A stretch of DNA of 64,000 nucleotides from Clostridiales bacterium. Its GTDB lineage: Bacteria; Bacillota; Clostridia; Oscillospirales; CAG-382. Location: assembly GCA_003343885.1 (NCBI GenBank), contig QAKH01000059.1:1-64000 (forward strand), in the 5' to 3' direction. The notes below the pieces were generated by a model. It was not told where the DNA came from. It did not search any database and saw only the letters and a program-made list of their open reading frames with translations. Shown piece by piece: positions 51,404 through 59,659 of the stretch. A program made the position numbers and the translations under genes. The stretch's first letter is position 1. Each line of letters opens with the position of its first letter.

Positions 51404-52312
51404 GTGAAAAAATATCTTGAACAGTTCATGACGGATTTTAAATATCCGGGAGAGGCAATCGACAGTCTGTTAAACGATTACAGTTCAATCTTGGAAAAAG
51501 AAGAAGCAAGATGTATACTTGAAACACATGTATCAGATTACGAGAAAAATAATACTCTTGATTGGCAGAAAGCAATCGAGAGTATGGATATTGCCGCAAA
51601 ACTTGTTCAGATAAACTCATATTCAGCACAGTTTATTTTGTTTCTGTGCCTGACACGCCATGCGCATGAGCTTTATGAAAAGCAGAGCTTGCCTGAACAG
51701 ATTTTTTATGACTCGTTTTGCGATTTAAGATATAAACTCATGGAATGTAAACAAGTACGTGGCGTCTGGGGCTCATTTGTTTGTTTTTGGTTTCCGAGAT
51801 TTTTTGAACTTACACGCTTTGCCCTTGGAAGATTGCAGTACGAAACATTCGAATTTAATTTTGACGGTGAGTATAAAACAAAATATAAAATTCTGCGTAA
51901 CGGAGATACGGTTATAAATATGCATATTCCGTCAGCAGGTCCGTTAGATCATGACAGCGTAATCGATTCTTATAAAAAAGCATATAGTTTCTATAAAAAT
52001 CTGTACTCTGACGGAATCGTTCCGTTTGTTTGCGATTCATGGCTTTTAACTCCGGTTCACGAGAAAATTCTGCCTGAAAATTCCAATATACTGAAATTCA
52101 TGAAAGACTTTACAATCATAAGCAGCATGCAGACAGATAATTTTAACGACGGCTGGCGTGTATTTGGTAAAAGCGTTACCAGGGAAAATATTTCCGAACT
52201 TCCGGAAGAAACCACGCTGCAGAGAATATATAAAAATTACCTTTTAGGGGACGGTAAAGCCGGAGCCGGCTATGGCGTTATCCTTTTTGACGGTGAAAAT
52301 ATATTAAAGTGA
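51404..52312 (+). CDS. Acyltransferase-domain protein (N-acyltransferase/GNAT-like)
   Basis: This 302-residue protein looks like the Firmicutes family with a helical N-acyltransferase-type N-domain (about 1-130, with CLTRHAHELYEK) and a GNAT-like C-domain (about 150-290, with YETFEFNF, INMHIPSAGPLDHDSVIDSYKKAYSFY and CDSWLLTP). Such proteins are called acyltransferase-domain proteins, but their substrates are unknown. TTTAGAGTG/AGGTTT lies before ATG 51404. It is the first of three genes that continue with an HprK-like kinase and an S26-like peptidase. Confidence 0.6.
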   Translation: MKKYLEQFMTDFKYPGEAIDSLLNDYSSILEKEEARCILETHVSDYEKNNTLDWQKAIESMDIAAKLVQINSYSAQFILFLCLTRHAHELYEKQSLPEQIFYDSFCDLRYKLMECKQVRGVWGSFVCFWFPRFFELTRFALGRLQYETFEFNFDGEYKTKYKILRNGDTVINMHIPSAGPLDHDSVIDSYKKAYSFYKNLYSDGIVPFVCDSWLLTPVHEKILPENSNILKFMKDFTIISSMQTDNFNDGWRVFGKSVTRENISELPEETTLQRIYKNYLLGDGKAGAGYGVILFDGENILK

Positions 52313-52371
52313 AGGCTTTCCACACTCCGAATGGCGAATAAAGTAAAAATAAAAACTGAAAGGACATAAAC

Positions 52372-53085
52372 ATGTCGATTTACCGTATAGCTGATTTGAA
52401 TGTGAAAATTGAAAATGAATATTCATATACCGGTATACTTTGCCGCGATTATATCGCCAAAGATGATTCATACTGGGATATTACTGCACGCGCCGATAAA
52501 AGCGAGTATGCGGCGGATAGACTTATTGTTCCGGACGCAACCGATGGGTATCTTGAGTCGCTGTCAATATATCGCAGCATATCAAACCAGCTTATAGACT
52601 ATTCTGGCTTTATTCTTCATTCATCAGTAACCGAAAGAAACGGAGAAGCGTATGCTTTTGCCGCAAAAAGCGGAACCGGCAAAACTACGCATTGTAAACT
52701 TTGGCTTGATACTTTTCCGGACGCCCGCATTATAAACGGAGATAAACCGCTTGTCAGAATATCGGACGAAAAAGTCTTTATATACGGAACGCCCTGGTGC
52801 GGCAAGGAAAACTATAACGTAAATACAAAAGCACCGCTTAAAGCCGTATGTTTTTTAGAGCGTGCGGAACAAAACAGCATTGATAGAATTTCAAAATCTG
52901 AGGCGGTCGCAAGAATAATGCCGCAGCTGCTTATCCCCAAAAATTCGGAGTATATAAATAAGCTGTTGGACTTGGTGGAAAGGTTTGTGGAGCTTGTTCC
53001 GGCATATCTTTTAAAATGCAACATGACTAAAGAGGCCGCGTTTGTTTCGTATTCCGGTATGCAAAACAGCAATTCAGGTAATTGA
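52372..53085 (+). CDS. HPr-kinase-like/PEP-carboxykinase-like ATPase
   Basis: This 237-residue protein has the P-loop AAKSGTGKTTH (Lys104) and the downstream NGDKPLVR and GTPWCGKENYN blocks seen in HPr kinase/phosphorylase-like proteins that accompany PqqD-type and peptide-modification clusters. It lacks the N-terminal HprK domain and is shorter than true HprK. GAAAGGACAT precedes the ATG. The next gene starts three bases after its stop, so the two are coupled. No obvious substrate is encoded next to it. Confidence 0.65.
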   Translation: MSIYRIADLNVKIENEYSYTGILCRDYIAKDDSYWDITARADKSEYAADRLIVPDATDGYLESLSIYRSISNQLIDYSGFILHSSVTERNGEAYAFAAKSGTGKTTHCKLWLDTFPDARIINGDKPLVRISDEKVFIYGTPWCGKENYNVNTKAPLKAVCFLERAEQNSIDRISKSEAVARIMPQLLIPKNSEYINKLLDLVERFVELVPAYLLKCNMTKEAAFVSYSGMQNSNSGN

Positions 53086-53088
53086 TCG

Positions 53089-53562
53089 ATGAAAAGAAAA
53101 GTAGATATTCAGGAGTTGGCGCCTCTGATAAAGGAGGTCGTTGACAGCGGATCACAGATTCGCATTTATCCGAGCGGAAAAAGTATGCTTCCGACAATAG
53201 TTGATGGCAGGGACTCGGTAATGCTTACCGCACCGACCGATCTTAAGAAGATGGATATTGTTTTTTATCAGAGAAGTAACGGTCAATACGTTCTGCATAG
53301 AATTGTCGCTGTGAAGAAAAATTCGTTTGATATGTGCGGCGATAATCAAACAGCGGTAGAGAAGAACGTGCCGGAAAATACGGTAATTGCAAAGGTAAGC
53401 GGTATTTATAAAGTCGATAAATACGTAAGCGTCGAAAGCGAGGAAATGAAAAAACTCGCAAAAAAAATATATAGAAAAAAAACTCTTCAACGCTTTGAAA
53501 ATACATTAAAAAGAATAGTAAAGAAAGTATTGTATCCGATTTACCGGATTATCAAAAAATGA
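53089..53562 (+). CDS. S26/S24-like signal peptidase-type protein, soluble
   Basis: This 157-residue protein has the catalytic-type PSGKSMLPT (Ser32), a DIVFYQRSNGQYVLHRIVAV block (His70, Arg71) and CGDNQ, all typical of S26 signal peptidases. A Ser/His arrangement resembles the SipW/ER type rather than Ser/Lys. It has no clear membrane helix, and its C-terminus is basic and amphipathic (about 125-157). It lies three bases after the HprK-like gene. The same pairing with a PqqD or nucleotidyltransferase is known in Clostridia, but those are absent here. Confidence 0.65.
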   Translation: MKRKVDIQELAPLIKEVVDSGSQIRIYPSGKSMLPTIVDGRDSVMLTAPTDLKKMDIVFYQRSNGQYVLHRIVAVKKNSFDMCGDNQTAVEKNVPENTVIAKVSGIYKVDKYVSVESEEMKKLAKKIYRKKTLQRFENTLKRIVKKVLYPIYRIIKK

Positions 53563-53593
53563 TTTCAAATTTTATCCTTTTACAGTAAAATAA

Positions 53594-53630
53594 CCGGTGC
53601 AGCAATTAAAAGCTGCACCGGCTGTTTTTT
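53594..53630. terminator. Terminator between the S26-like gene and the DD-carboxypeptidase gene
   Basis: CCGGTGCAGC (53594-53603) pairs perfectly with GCTGCACCGG (53612-53621), followed by CTG and six Ts on the plus strand. It lies between convergent genes. Confidence 0.9.
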
Positions 53631-53664
53631 ATTGCATTATTTTCGGTGTACTGATATATCATGT

Positions 53665-55020
53665 TTATCTGCGCCGAACTCTTTTTTTGCCGGAACTAAC
53701 AAATACAGATATCAAAAAGTAAATTATGAAAAGTATTACGGCAGATATGGCAAAAACCCTGAACCACCTGCCGGTAACAAGATTTTCAGCCCTGTCCAAA
53801 AAGTATAAAACGTTGCTCTTATCAACGTTTTTACTCGCAACAAGCGGAACAGATCCAAGTACCGTTTCGTTCCTGTATTTAACAACTGCTTCTCCGTAAA
53901 CTTCGCCTTCGTAAACCGGAGCGGAGGCATAATCGTCACTCACACGGGGTTCAACAGTAATTTCTGAGGCATAGTCTAAATCTGTCGGCAAAAGCGCCTT
54001 GAGCTCGGCACCAGGAAGAAGGGTAACGTAATCAGTGTTGACGGCCAGACGAACAGGAATTTCACATATTATGCTTTTTTCAGATAAAACTCCGGTATAG
54101 GAAAAATTGTTCAAGCACATTTCAAGTAAATTTTTTGCGTCAGTGCACGCCATGTTGTTTTCATCATCAGAATATGCGTTCATTACTACGCATAGATAAG
54201 TCAGTCCGGATTCATCCGCCGCGGTAGTGACAATGCATTCTCCTGCCTCCGGAGTGTTTCCTAACGACATCCCCTTTGCGGCTGAATAGTAGTAATCCTC
54301 AGAGCGTACACGTGAAATTAACAGATTGCGGTTAAGAAGCGTGCGTTGGGCGTCTGTCTGCGGAGTAGGGGAAATGATATAGCGGGTGGTGTTAGACATT
54401 TCAAAAAGCGTGTTTATATAGTAAAAATACCTTGCAACAATCGCCGTGTCTTTTGCCGTGGTTTTCATTTCGTCAGAATGAAGCCCGGTGGGATTGGTGT
54501 AGTGAGTGTTTACAGCACCAAGCTGTTTTGCCTTTTCATTCATTAAAACGCAGAATTCGTCAATGCTTCCGGCAACATGCTCGGCAAGAACGTTTGCCGC
54601 GTCGTTGGCGCCCGTAACTAAAAGCCCGTATAATAATTGCTCCGCCGTAAAACTCTCCCCGGCTTTTATCGCCATGTTAGCTCCTTTGGTTGCGGTAACG
54701 GCAGACTTTGAAGCCGTTATTGAAACGCTGAGATCCGGAATATTTTCATACGCGACAATCGCCGTCATCAGCTTTACGGTTGAAGCAGGATAAACCATGT
54801 CAGAAGCGTTTTTTGAATACATAACGCTTCCGGTTTCAAGATTGTAAACATACGCCGCATATCCGTCAACCTCCGGAATATCTACAGAGGACGTGTATTC
54901 ACATATGCTTTTCCCGTCATACAGCCTTTCGTAAAAAGGTTCGATTTCAGCGGCAAAAGAATTGAGAGAAGCGATTAAGAATATTACGAAAGCAAAAAAT
55001 ATATAACGCAGTGATTTCAA
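53665..55020 (-). CDS. D-alanyl-D-alanine carboxypeptidase-like protein with altered motifs
   Basis: This 451-residue protein has a signal peptide (about 1-24), a peptidase S11 (PBP5/DacA-type) domain, a C-terminal beta domain and a final membrane helix (about 423-443) with a basic tail. The nucleophile motif is intact: Ser80-Thr-Val-Lys83. The second motif, normally Ser-x-Asn, reads Gly137-Ala-Asn139. The third, normally Lys-Thr-Gly, reads Ser252-Leu-Gly254 in the stretch KGMSLGNTPEAG. It may be inactive or have altered activity. It is transcribed after ribF at the end of the phoH operon. Confidence 0.85.
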   Translation of the reverse strand: MKSLRYIFFAFVIFLIASLNSFAAEIEPFYERLYDGKSICEYTSSVDIPEVDGYAAYVYNLETGSVMYSKNASDMVYPASTVKLMTAIVAYENIPDLSVSITASKSAVTATKGANMAIKAGESFTAEQLLYGLLVTGANDAANVLAEHVAGSIDEFCVLMNEKAKQLGAVNTHYTNPTGLHSDEMKTTAKDTAIVARYFYYINTLFEMSNTTRYIISPTPQTDAQRTLLNRNLLISRVRSEDYYYSAAKGMSLGNTPEAGECIVTTAADESGLTYLCVVMNAYSDDENNMACTDAKNLLEMCLNNFSYTGVLSEKSIICEIPVRLAVNTDYVTLLPGAELKALLPTDLDYASEITVEPRVSDDYASAPVYEGEVYGEAVVKYRNETVLGSVPLVASKNVDKSNVLYFLDRAENLVTGRWFRVFAISAVILFIIYFLISVFVSSGKKRVRRR

Positions 55021-55034
55021 AGCTTAACTTCCTT

Positions 55035-56009
55035 TCATTTGTCTGCCGGAGAATAAAAGCCGGATAATAATTTTTCTGCCGGCTTGCCTGAGGAAAAATA
55101 ATCACGGGTTTGTGAGATATTGTTCATGACATTTTCCGTAAGCTCTTCGAGAGAGGAAAACTTTTTCTCCTCCCTTAACATCTTGCAGAACTTTACCGTG
55201 ACATCCTTTCCGTAAGCGTCGCCGGAATAGTCAAGAATATGTGTTTCAAATATAACCGGCGGATTTTGCTTGCCGGAAGAAACCGTAGGCCGAATACCGA
55301 CGTTTACAACGCCCATGTAGTTTTTTCCGTCAATGGTGCATACGCATGAGTACACGCCGAATTTCGGTATAGCCTTTTTTTGGTACTCGAGTTGATTTAT
55401 CGTGGGAAAACCGAGTTTTCTTCCAAGTTTGGCTCCATGTGTTACCGTTGTCCTGATAAAATAGGGATATCCTAAAAATTTCTCTGCACTTTCCATGTCG
55501 CCGGAACGTATGAAATTTCTTATGGCGGTTGATGAAACATGAACTCCGTCGATTTTGTAGTCCGGGATAATGTAGGTGTCTACACCAAAACTGCTCATCA
55601 ACTCTTTAAGATTAAGAGCCCCGGCGCAGGCGCCTTTTCCAAAAGTAAAATTTTCTCCGCATACAACCGCAGTAACTTTAAATTTGTCGGTAATGTAGCG
55701 GCAAAAATCTTCGGGGGTAAAGTCCTTTACTTTGGAAAAATTATCGTAAAAAACAAAATCAACACCGAAGTGTTCGAAAATTTCGTTTTTCTCTTCATCA
55801 GTAGTTAAAAGGGAAAAGTCCCGTGCGCCAAGAAAACTTTTTGTATTTACATTAAAAGTGTAAACTCCTGCTTTCAGAGCATTATTGCCGGCAAGCCGGA
55901 CTGCCTTTTCAAGCAGAGCCTTGTGACCGAGATGAATTCCGTCAAAATTTCCCAAAGCCAGAATACAGCGCTCGTCAATATGGAAATTGTTGTCTTTTAA
56001 TATTTTCAT
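55035..56009 (-). CDS. ribF: Riboflavin kinase/FAD synthetase
   Basis: This 324-residue bifunctional enzyme converts riboflavin to FMN and FAD. It has an N-terminal FAD-synthetase domain (LALGNFDGIHLGHKALLEKA, HVSSTAIRNFIRSGDMESAEKFLGYPY) and a C-terminal riboflavin-kinase domain (THGAKLGRKLGFPTINQLE, GVYSCVCTIDGKNYMGVVNVGIRPT). No FMN riboswitch is visible upstream. It lies 76 bases downstream of recO on the same strand. Confidence 0.95.
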   Translation of the reverse strand: MKILKDNNFHIDERCILALGNFDGIHLGHKALLEKAVRLAGNNALKAGVYTFNVNTKSFLGARDFSLLTTDEEKNEIFEHFGVDFVFYDNFSKVKDFTPEDFCRYITDKFKVTAVVCGENFTFGKGACAGALNLKELMSSFGVDTYIIPDYKIDGVHVSSTAIRNFIRSGDMESAEKFLGYPYFIRTTVTHGAKLGRKLGFPTINQLEYQKKAIPKFGVYSCVCTIDGKNYMGVVNVGIRPTVSSGKQNPPVIFETHILDYSGDAYGKDVTVKFCKMLREEKKFSSLEELTENVMNNISQTRDYFSSGKPAEKLLSGFYSPADK

Positions 56010-56085
56010 AATTCACCAATGTATATCCAGTTTATATAAATAAGCATATTATTAAGGCTATTATAAGTAATAAAAAAGAAAACGG

Positions 56086-56910
56086 CTAAATCAGTGTTTT
56101 CAGATATTTTAGCGTGTCAAACCCACGCTCAGCATGGTATAAAAGATATTTTTCACACATGTCGCAAAATCCGTCCGCACTTTCAGCGCTTAGCTTGAAA
56201 CTCAAATATTTTGGGATCTCAGCACGTGCAACGTATTCGGCGGCTAAAAGGGCAGGGGCGGAAACATATACGGTATAGGCGCTGTTTTTTATGTCGCCAT
56301 TCAGACAGTTAACGCATATCGGCGCTCCCTCTGATACGGAAAAAGCGTATCTGCCGGTGTCTTGATTAAAGGCAGGAAGCTTGTACGTGCCGCCGTGCTC
56401 CGCCATGCCGTCTGCCTTGTATAATACTTCGGAGCAGTACGCACACTGAGAAAAGTCCGGCGTAAATCCGGCGATACAGCACAGTTTTAACTCAAAGGCA
56501 GCCTTTATTTGCCAGAGCGGCTTGTCCTTTAAATTTGCGGCTGCATACAGCGTGTTTAAAACCAGCCGCATGGCGTCCGACTCATCATTTTCACTTGTAC
56601 AGAAATTTGTAACGGCGTCGGACATATAACATGCCAAAGCATACCTTGCAATATCGCTTCGTAACCCGAAAAAGCCGTCCTTCAACACTGCCGTTTTTAG
56701 TGATAGATGTGATGAAGAGGAGCAAATAAGCTCAAGCTCACTGTAACAAAACAGCTGTACGGCGGCGCTGTTTTTGCTCGCAATATTGCGCACGCCTCGG
56801 GCATAAACCGTAAGAATTCCTCTCTCCGGTGTAAGAACCGTCAAAATACGGTCGTTTTCCTTGTATGCCGTTTCACGAAGTACCACGGCGTCGGTCGTGA
56901 ATTCACGCAA
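56086..56910 (-). CDS. recO: DNA repair protein RecO
   Basis: RecO works with RecF and RecR to load RecA. From TTG 56910 the protein has 274 residues. It shows an N-terminal OB fold (TTDAVVLRETAYKENDRILTVLTPERGILTVYARGVRN) and a C-terminal helical domain with a Cys4-type zinc site (CCIAGFTPDFSQCAYC, then CVNC). AAGAGGACTG lies before the TTG. A longer frame opens upstream inside era but lacks an SD. It follows the YbeY-Era gene by seven bases. Confidence 0.9.
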   Translation of the reverse strand: MREFTTDAVVLRETAYKENDRILTVLTPERGILTVYARGVRNIASKNSAAVQLFCYSELELICSSSSHLSLKTAVLKDGFFGLRSDIARYALACYMSDAVTNFCTSENDESDAMRLVLNTLYAAANLKDKPLWQIKAAFELKLCCIAGFTPDFSQCAYCSEVLYKADGMAEHGGTYKLPAFNQDTGRYAFSVSEGAPICVNCLNGDIKNSAYTVYVSAPALLAAEYVARAEIPKYLSFKLSAESADGFCDMCEKYLLYHAERGFDTLKYLKTLI

Positions 56911-56917
56911 GGTTACG

Positions 56918-58360
56918 TCAGTCCTCTTTCTTAAATCCCAGACGTGCCATGTTAAGCTCGCTGTCACGCCAGTTTTCCTTAACCTTTACCCAAAGGTTCA
57001 AATATACCTTTTTATCGGACATTGCCTCAAGGTCTTCACGTGCGTAGGTCGCCGCCTTTTTCAGCGTTTCGCCGTTTTTGCCTATGATAATTTTCTTGTG
57101 CGCTTCTTTTTCACAGTAAATCTCTGCTCGAATTTCAATAATGCTCGGCTTTTCCTTGTAGTCCTCAATTGTAACGGCTATTCCGTGAGGAATTTCCTCG
57201 TCAAGCAGACGAAGCAGTTTTTCACGTATTACCTCTGCGGCTATCTGACGCACCGTCTGGTCGGTAACCATGTCCTCAGGGAAGAACCAGCGCTCATTGT
57301 GCAAAAACTGCTTAAGTTCCTGCATAACAGTGTCAACGCCCTCTCCGGTGAGCGCGCTTATCGGGATAATGCTCTTAAAATTGTAAAGCTTTGAATATTT
57401 GTCAATAGTAACGAGAAGCTTGTCTTTTTTAGCAATGTCAACCTTGTTTATTAACAATATTGCCGGTAAACGCAAGCTTTTCAGGTTGTCTATAATATCT
57501 TTGTCCGCCTTTGAAACTTCTCCTTCGCTTTCGGCGACAAGTATAACTGCGTCTGTGTCGGGAATGGCGGTCTTTGCGGCGTTTACCATATATTCTCCAA
57601 GCTTGTTTTTAGGCTTGTGAAGTCCGGGAGTGTCAACAAAAACATATTGTTCGTTTCCGACAGTATGTATGCCGGTAATTCTGTCACGGGTAGTCTGCGG
57701 TTTTTTTGAAACTGCCGCAACCTTTTCGCCGATCATCGCATTCAACAGCGTACTTTTACCGACGTTAGGACGTCCGACAATGCTGATAAAAGCTGTTTTC
57801 ATGTTCTTTACCGGTACGGATTCCTTTGCGGCTGCAGCTGAATGATTAGTGTCAGCGTCAGTATCCGAACCCTGCGCACGCCTTAACCCCAGCTCCTCAA
57901 GAACTTCCTCACAGGTTTCGTTCATGTATTCTTCGTCTTCTTTGCTTACTTCGTGGTCAAAACCAAGCAAATGAAGAACAGAATGAACGCACAGAAAACC
58001 AACTTCACGTTCAACAGAGTGTCCGTATTCGTCAGCCTGTGCCGCAGCTCTTTCCAGAGAAATGACAATGTCGCCGATTGCGCACGGTTCTCCGCTTTCA
58101 TCATCGTATTCTATCTCGCCGTTTTCAAAAAGAGGGAAAGATAAAACGTCTGTCGCACTGTCTTTGCCACGGTATTCAAGATTGAGCTTGTGAATATTTT
58201 CGTCGTCTGTAAAGGTCAGAGAAACCTCAACGGGAAAATCAATTTCCTGATAGTCCAAAGCGGCGGTAATCACCTTTTTTGCAAGAGAACGCAGTGCAGG
58301 AGTGAGTTCGACCTTGTCCTGGTCGTTTTTTGTATATATTGTGTGTTTGATTTTGCTCAT
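56918..58360 (-). CDS. YbeY-Era fusion protein (rRNA endonuclease plus ribosome-assembly GTPase)
   Basis: One uninterrupted 480-residue frame joins two proteins that are separate in most bacteria. Residues 1-155 are YbeY, with the zinc motif HSVLHLLGFDH (His126, His130, His136). A linker of about 30 residues rich in Asp, Thr and Ala follows. Residues 187-480 are Era, with the GTPase motifs GRPNVGKST (196-204), TTRDRITG, DTPG, NKVD and a C-terminal KH RNA-binding domain. An internal ATG at Met187 has a weak AAAGGA 17 bases upstream, so separate Era could also be made. Both halves act in 16S rRNA maturation. It is followed by recO. Confidence 0.92.
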   Translation of the reverse strand: MSKIKHTIYTKNDQDKVELTPALRSLAKKVITAALDYQEIDFPVEVSLTFTDDENIHKLNLEYRGKDSATDVLSFPLFENGEIEYDDESGEPCAIGDIVISLERAAAQADEYGHSVEREVGFLCVHSVLHLLGFDHEVSKEDEEYMNETCEEVLEELGLRRAQGSDTDADTNHSAAAAKESVPVKNMKTAFISIVGRPNVGKSTLLNAMIGEKVAAVSKKPQTTRDRITGIHTVGNEQYVFVDTPGLHKPKNKLGEYMVNAAKTAIPDTDAVILVAESEGEVSKADKDIIDNLKSLRLPAILLINKVDIAKKDKLLVTIDKYSKLYNFKSIIPISALTGEGVDTVMQELKQFLHNERWFFPEDMVTDQTVRQIAAEVIREKLLRLLDEEIPHGIAVTIEDYKEKPSIIEIRAEIYCEKEAHKKIIIGKNGETLKKAATYAREDLEAMSDKKVYLNLWVKVKENWRDSELNMARLGFKKED

Positions 58361-58436
58361 TTTTTCAAATCCTTTCTCAAAGGGAAATTGTGCGGTTAAA
58401 CCGAATGTTTAATACATTTATACCTTTATACCGCAG

Positions 58437-59405
58437 TCAAGAGTCCGATTTTTTGTTCTCGTATTTTTCATAAGCACGTATGATTTTCTGAACTAACGAA
58501 TGACGTACAATATCTTTGTCGGACAGATAGTGAATAGCAATATCGGGAATATCCTTTAAAACCTTAACAGCTTCCGTTAAACCGCTTGTAACGCCCCGCG
58601 GCAGGTCAACCTGCGTAATATCACCGGTAACAACGGCTTTTGAGCCGAACCCAAGACGGGTTAAAAACATTTTCATTTGCTCGGGAGTAGTGTTCTGCGC
58701 CTCGTCGAGAATAATAAACGAATCGTCAAGTGTACGTCCTCTCATGTACGCAAGAGGGGCAATCTCAATAGCACCTTTTTCAAGATTTCTTGTGTAGCCC
58801 TCCATGCCTAACATCTCGAACAATGCGTCATATAACGGTCTTAGGTAAGGATCGATTTTACTTTGAAGATCGCCCGGTAAAAACCCGAGACGTTCTCCGG
58901 CTTCAACCGCCGGACGAGTAAGAATTATGCGGTTGACTTGTTTTGCACGCAGCGCATTTACTGCCATTGCGACAGCGAGAAATGTTTTTCCTGTACCGGC
59001 AGGACCGACAGCAATGGTTACAGTGTTGTGTGAAATGGAGTCAAGATATTGCTTTTGACCGACAGTTTTTGCTTTAATCGGTTTGCCTCGGGAAGTGATG
59101 CAAACGCAGTCGCCGTCAAGACTTTGGAGTTGGCCTGCACTTCCGGAGCTTACCATGCTGATGACATATCTGACATTTTGTTCGGTAAGAGGTTCCGAGC
59201 GTTCTGTCATTTTTAAGAGATATTCGATGGCATTAGCGGCATTTTCAACATCGGCCGGATCGTCGCCGATTATTTTTATTCCGTCGGAGCATTGAAAAAG
59301 CTGAACGCCGAACTCGCTTTCAATTATTTTTGTATTTGAATCAAAATCTCCGAATATTCCGGCACGACGTTCCGCCGAAGCAATATTTACAAGCTTTTCT
59401 GCCAT
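58437..59405 (-). CDS. phoH: PhoH family ATPase
   Basis: This 322-residue predicted ATPase has Walker A GPAGTGKT, the block LTRPAVEAGERLGFLPGDLQSKIDPYLRPLYDAL, Walker B-type FIILDEAQNTTPEQMKMFLTRLG and VTGDITQVDLP. The ATG at 59405 was chosen because GAAAGGATG precedes it. An upstream in-frame ATG at 59447 has no SD. phoH is usually found before ybeY and era, as here. Confidence 0.95.
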   Translation of the reverse strand: MAEKLVNIASAERRAGIFGDFDSNTKIIESEFGVQLFQCSDGIKIIGDDPADVENAANAIEYLLKMTERSEPLTEQNVRYVISMVSSGSAGQLQSLDGDCVCITSRGKPIKAKTVGQKQYLDSISHNTVTIAVGPAGTGKTFLAVAMAVNALRAKQVNRIILTRPAVEAGERLGFLPGDLQSKIDPYLRPLYDALFEMLGMEGYTRNLEKGAIEIAPLAYMRGRTLDDSFIILDEAQNTTPEQMKMFLTRLGFGSKAVVTGDITQVDLPRGVTSGLTEAVKVLKDIPDIAIHYLSDKDIVRHSLVQKIIRAYEKYENKKSDS

Positions 59406-59438
59406 ACACAACATCCTTTCACACAACTTCACAGAATA

Positions 59439-59467
59439 ATTATACAATATATATATCTTATTTTCAA
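59439..59467 (-). promoter_or_regulatory. Sigma-A promoter of the phoH-ybeY::era-recO-ribF operon
   Basis: Reading minus, TTGAAA (59467..59462), a 17-bp spacer and TATAAT (59444..59439) are a consensus promoter about 30 bases before the phoH start. Confidence 0.8.
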
Positions 59468-59531
59468 TGATTTTTTCATTATTTATGTATCAAGTTTTTT
59501 TTAACTGATTTAATGGTTGTTTGTGTGTTTT

Positions 59532-59560
59532 AACAATGCCGCGTGGGTGAGCATACAATA
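59532..59560 (+). promoter_or_regulatory. Sigma-K-like promoter of dpaAB
   Basis: AACA (59532-59535), a 16-bp spacer and CATACAATA (59552-59560) match the Bacillus sigma-K consensus mACm-N16-CATAnnnTA. dpaAB (spoVF) is a known mother-cell sigma-K operon. The predicted start is near 59568, about 90 bases before dpaA. Confidence 0.6.
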
Positions 59561-59659
59561 CAACGAGCTGCGAATTCAATACACAATCGGGATTACCCGG
59601 AAATGAAAGGTGGGATATCGGGAAGGAGTATTTCCTTTCCGTGGACAATGAGAAGAGAT

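Noticed and set aside
56010..56085. FMN riboswitch before ribF
   Set aside because: The gap is short and lacks RFN conserved bases.
59621..59640. Hairpin that would hide an SD (GGAAGG and CTTTCC) before dpaA
   Set aside because: The stem is only six pairs with a wobble, and the GGAGT lies about 18 bases from the first in-frame ATG, too far to be the SD.
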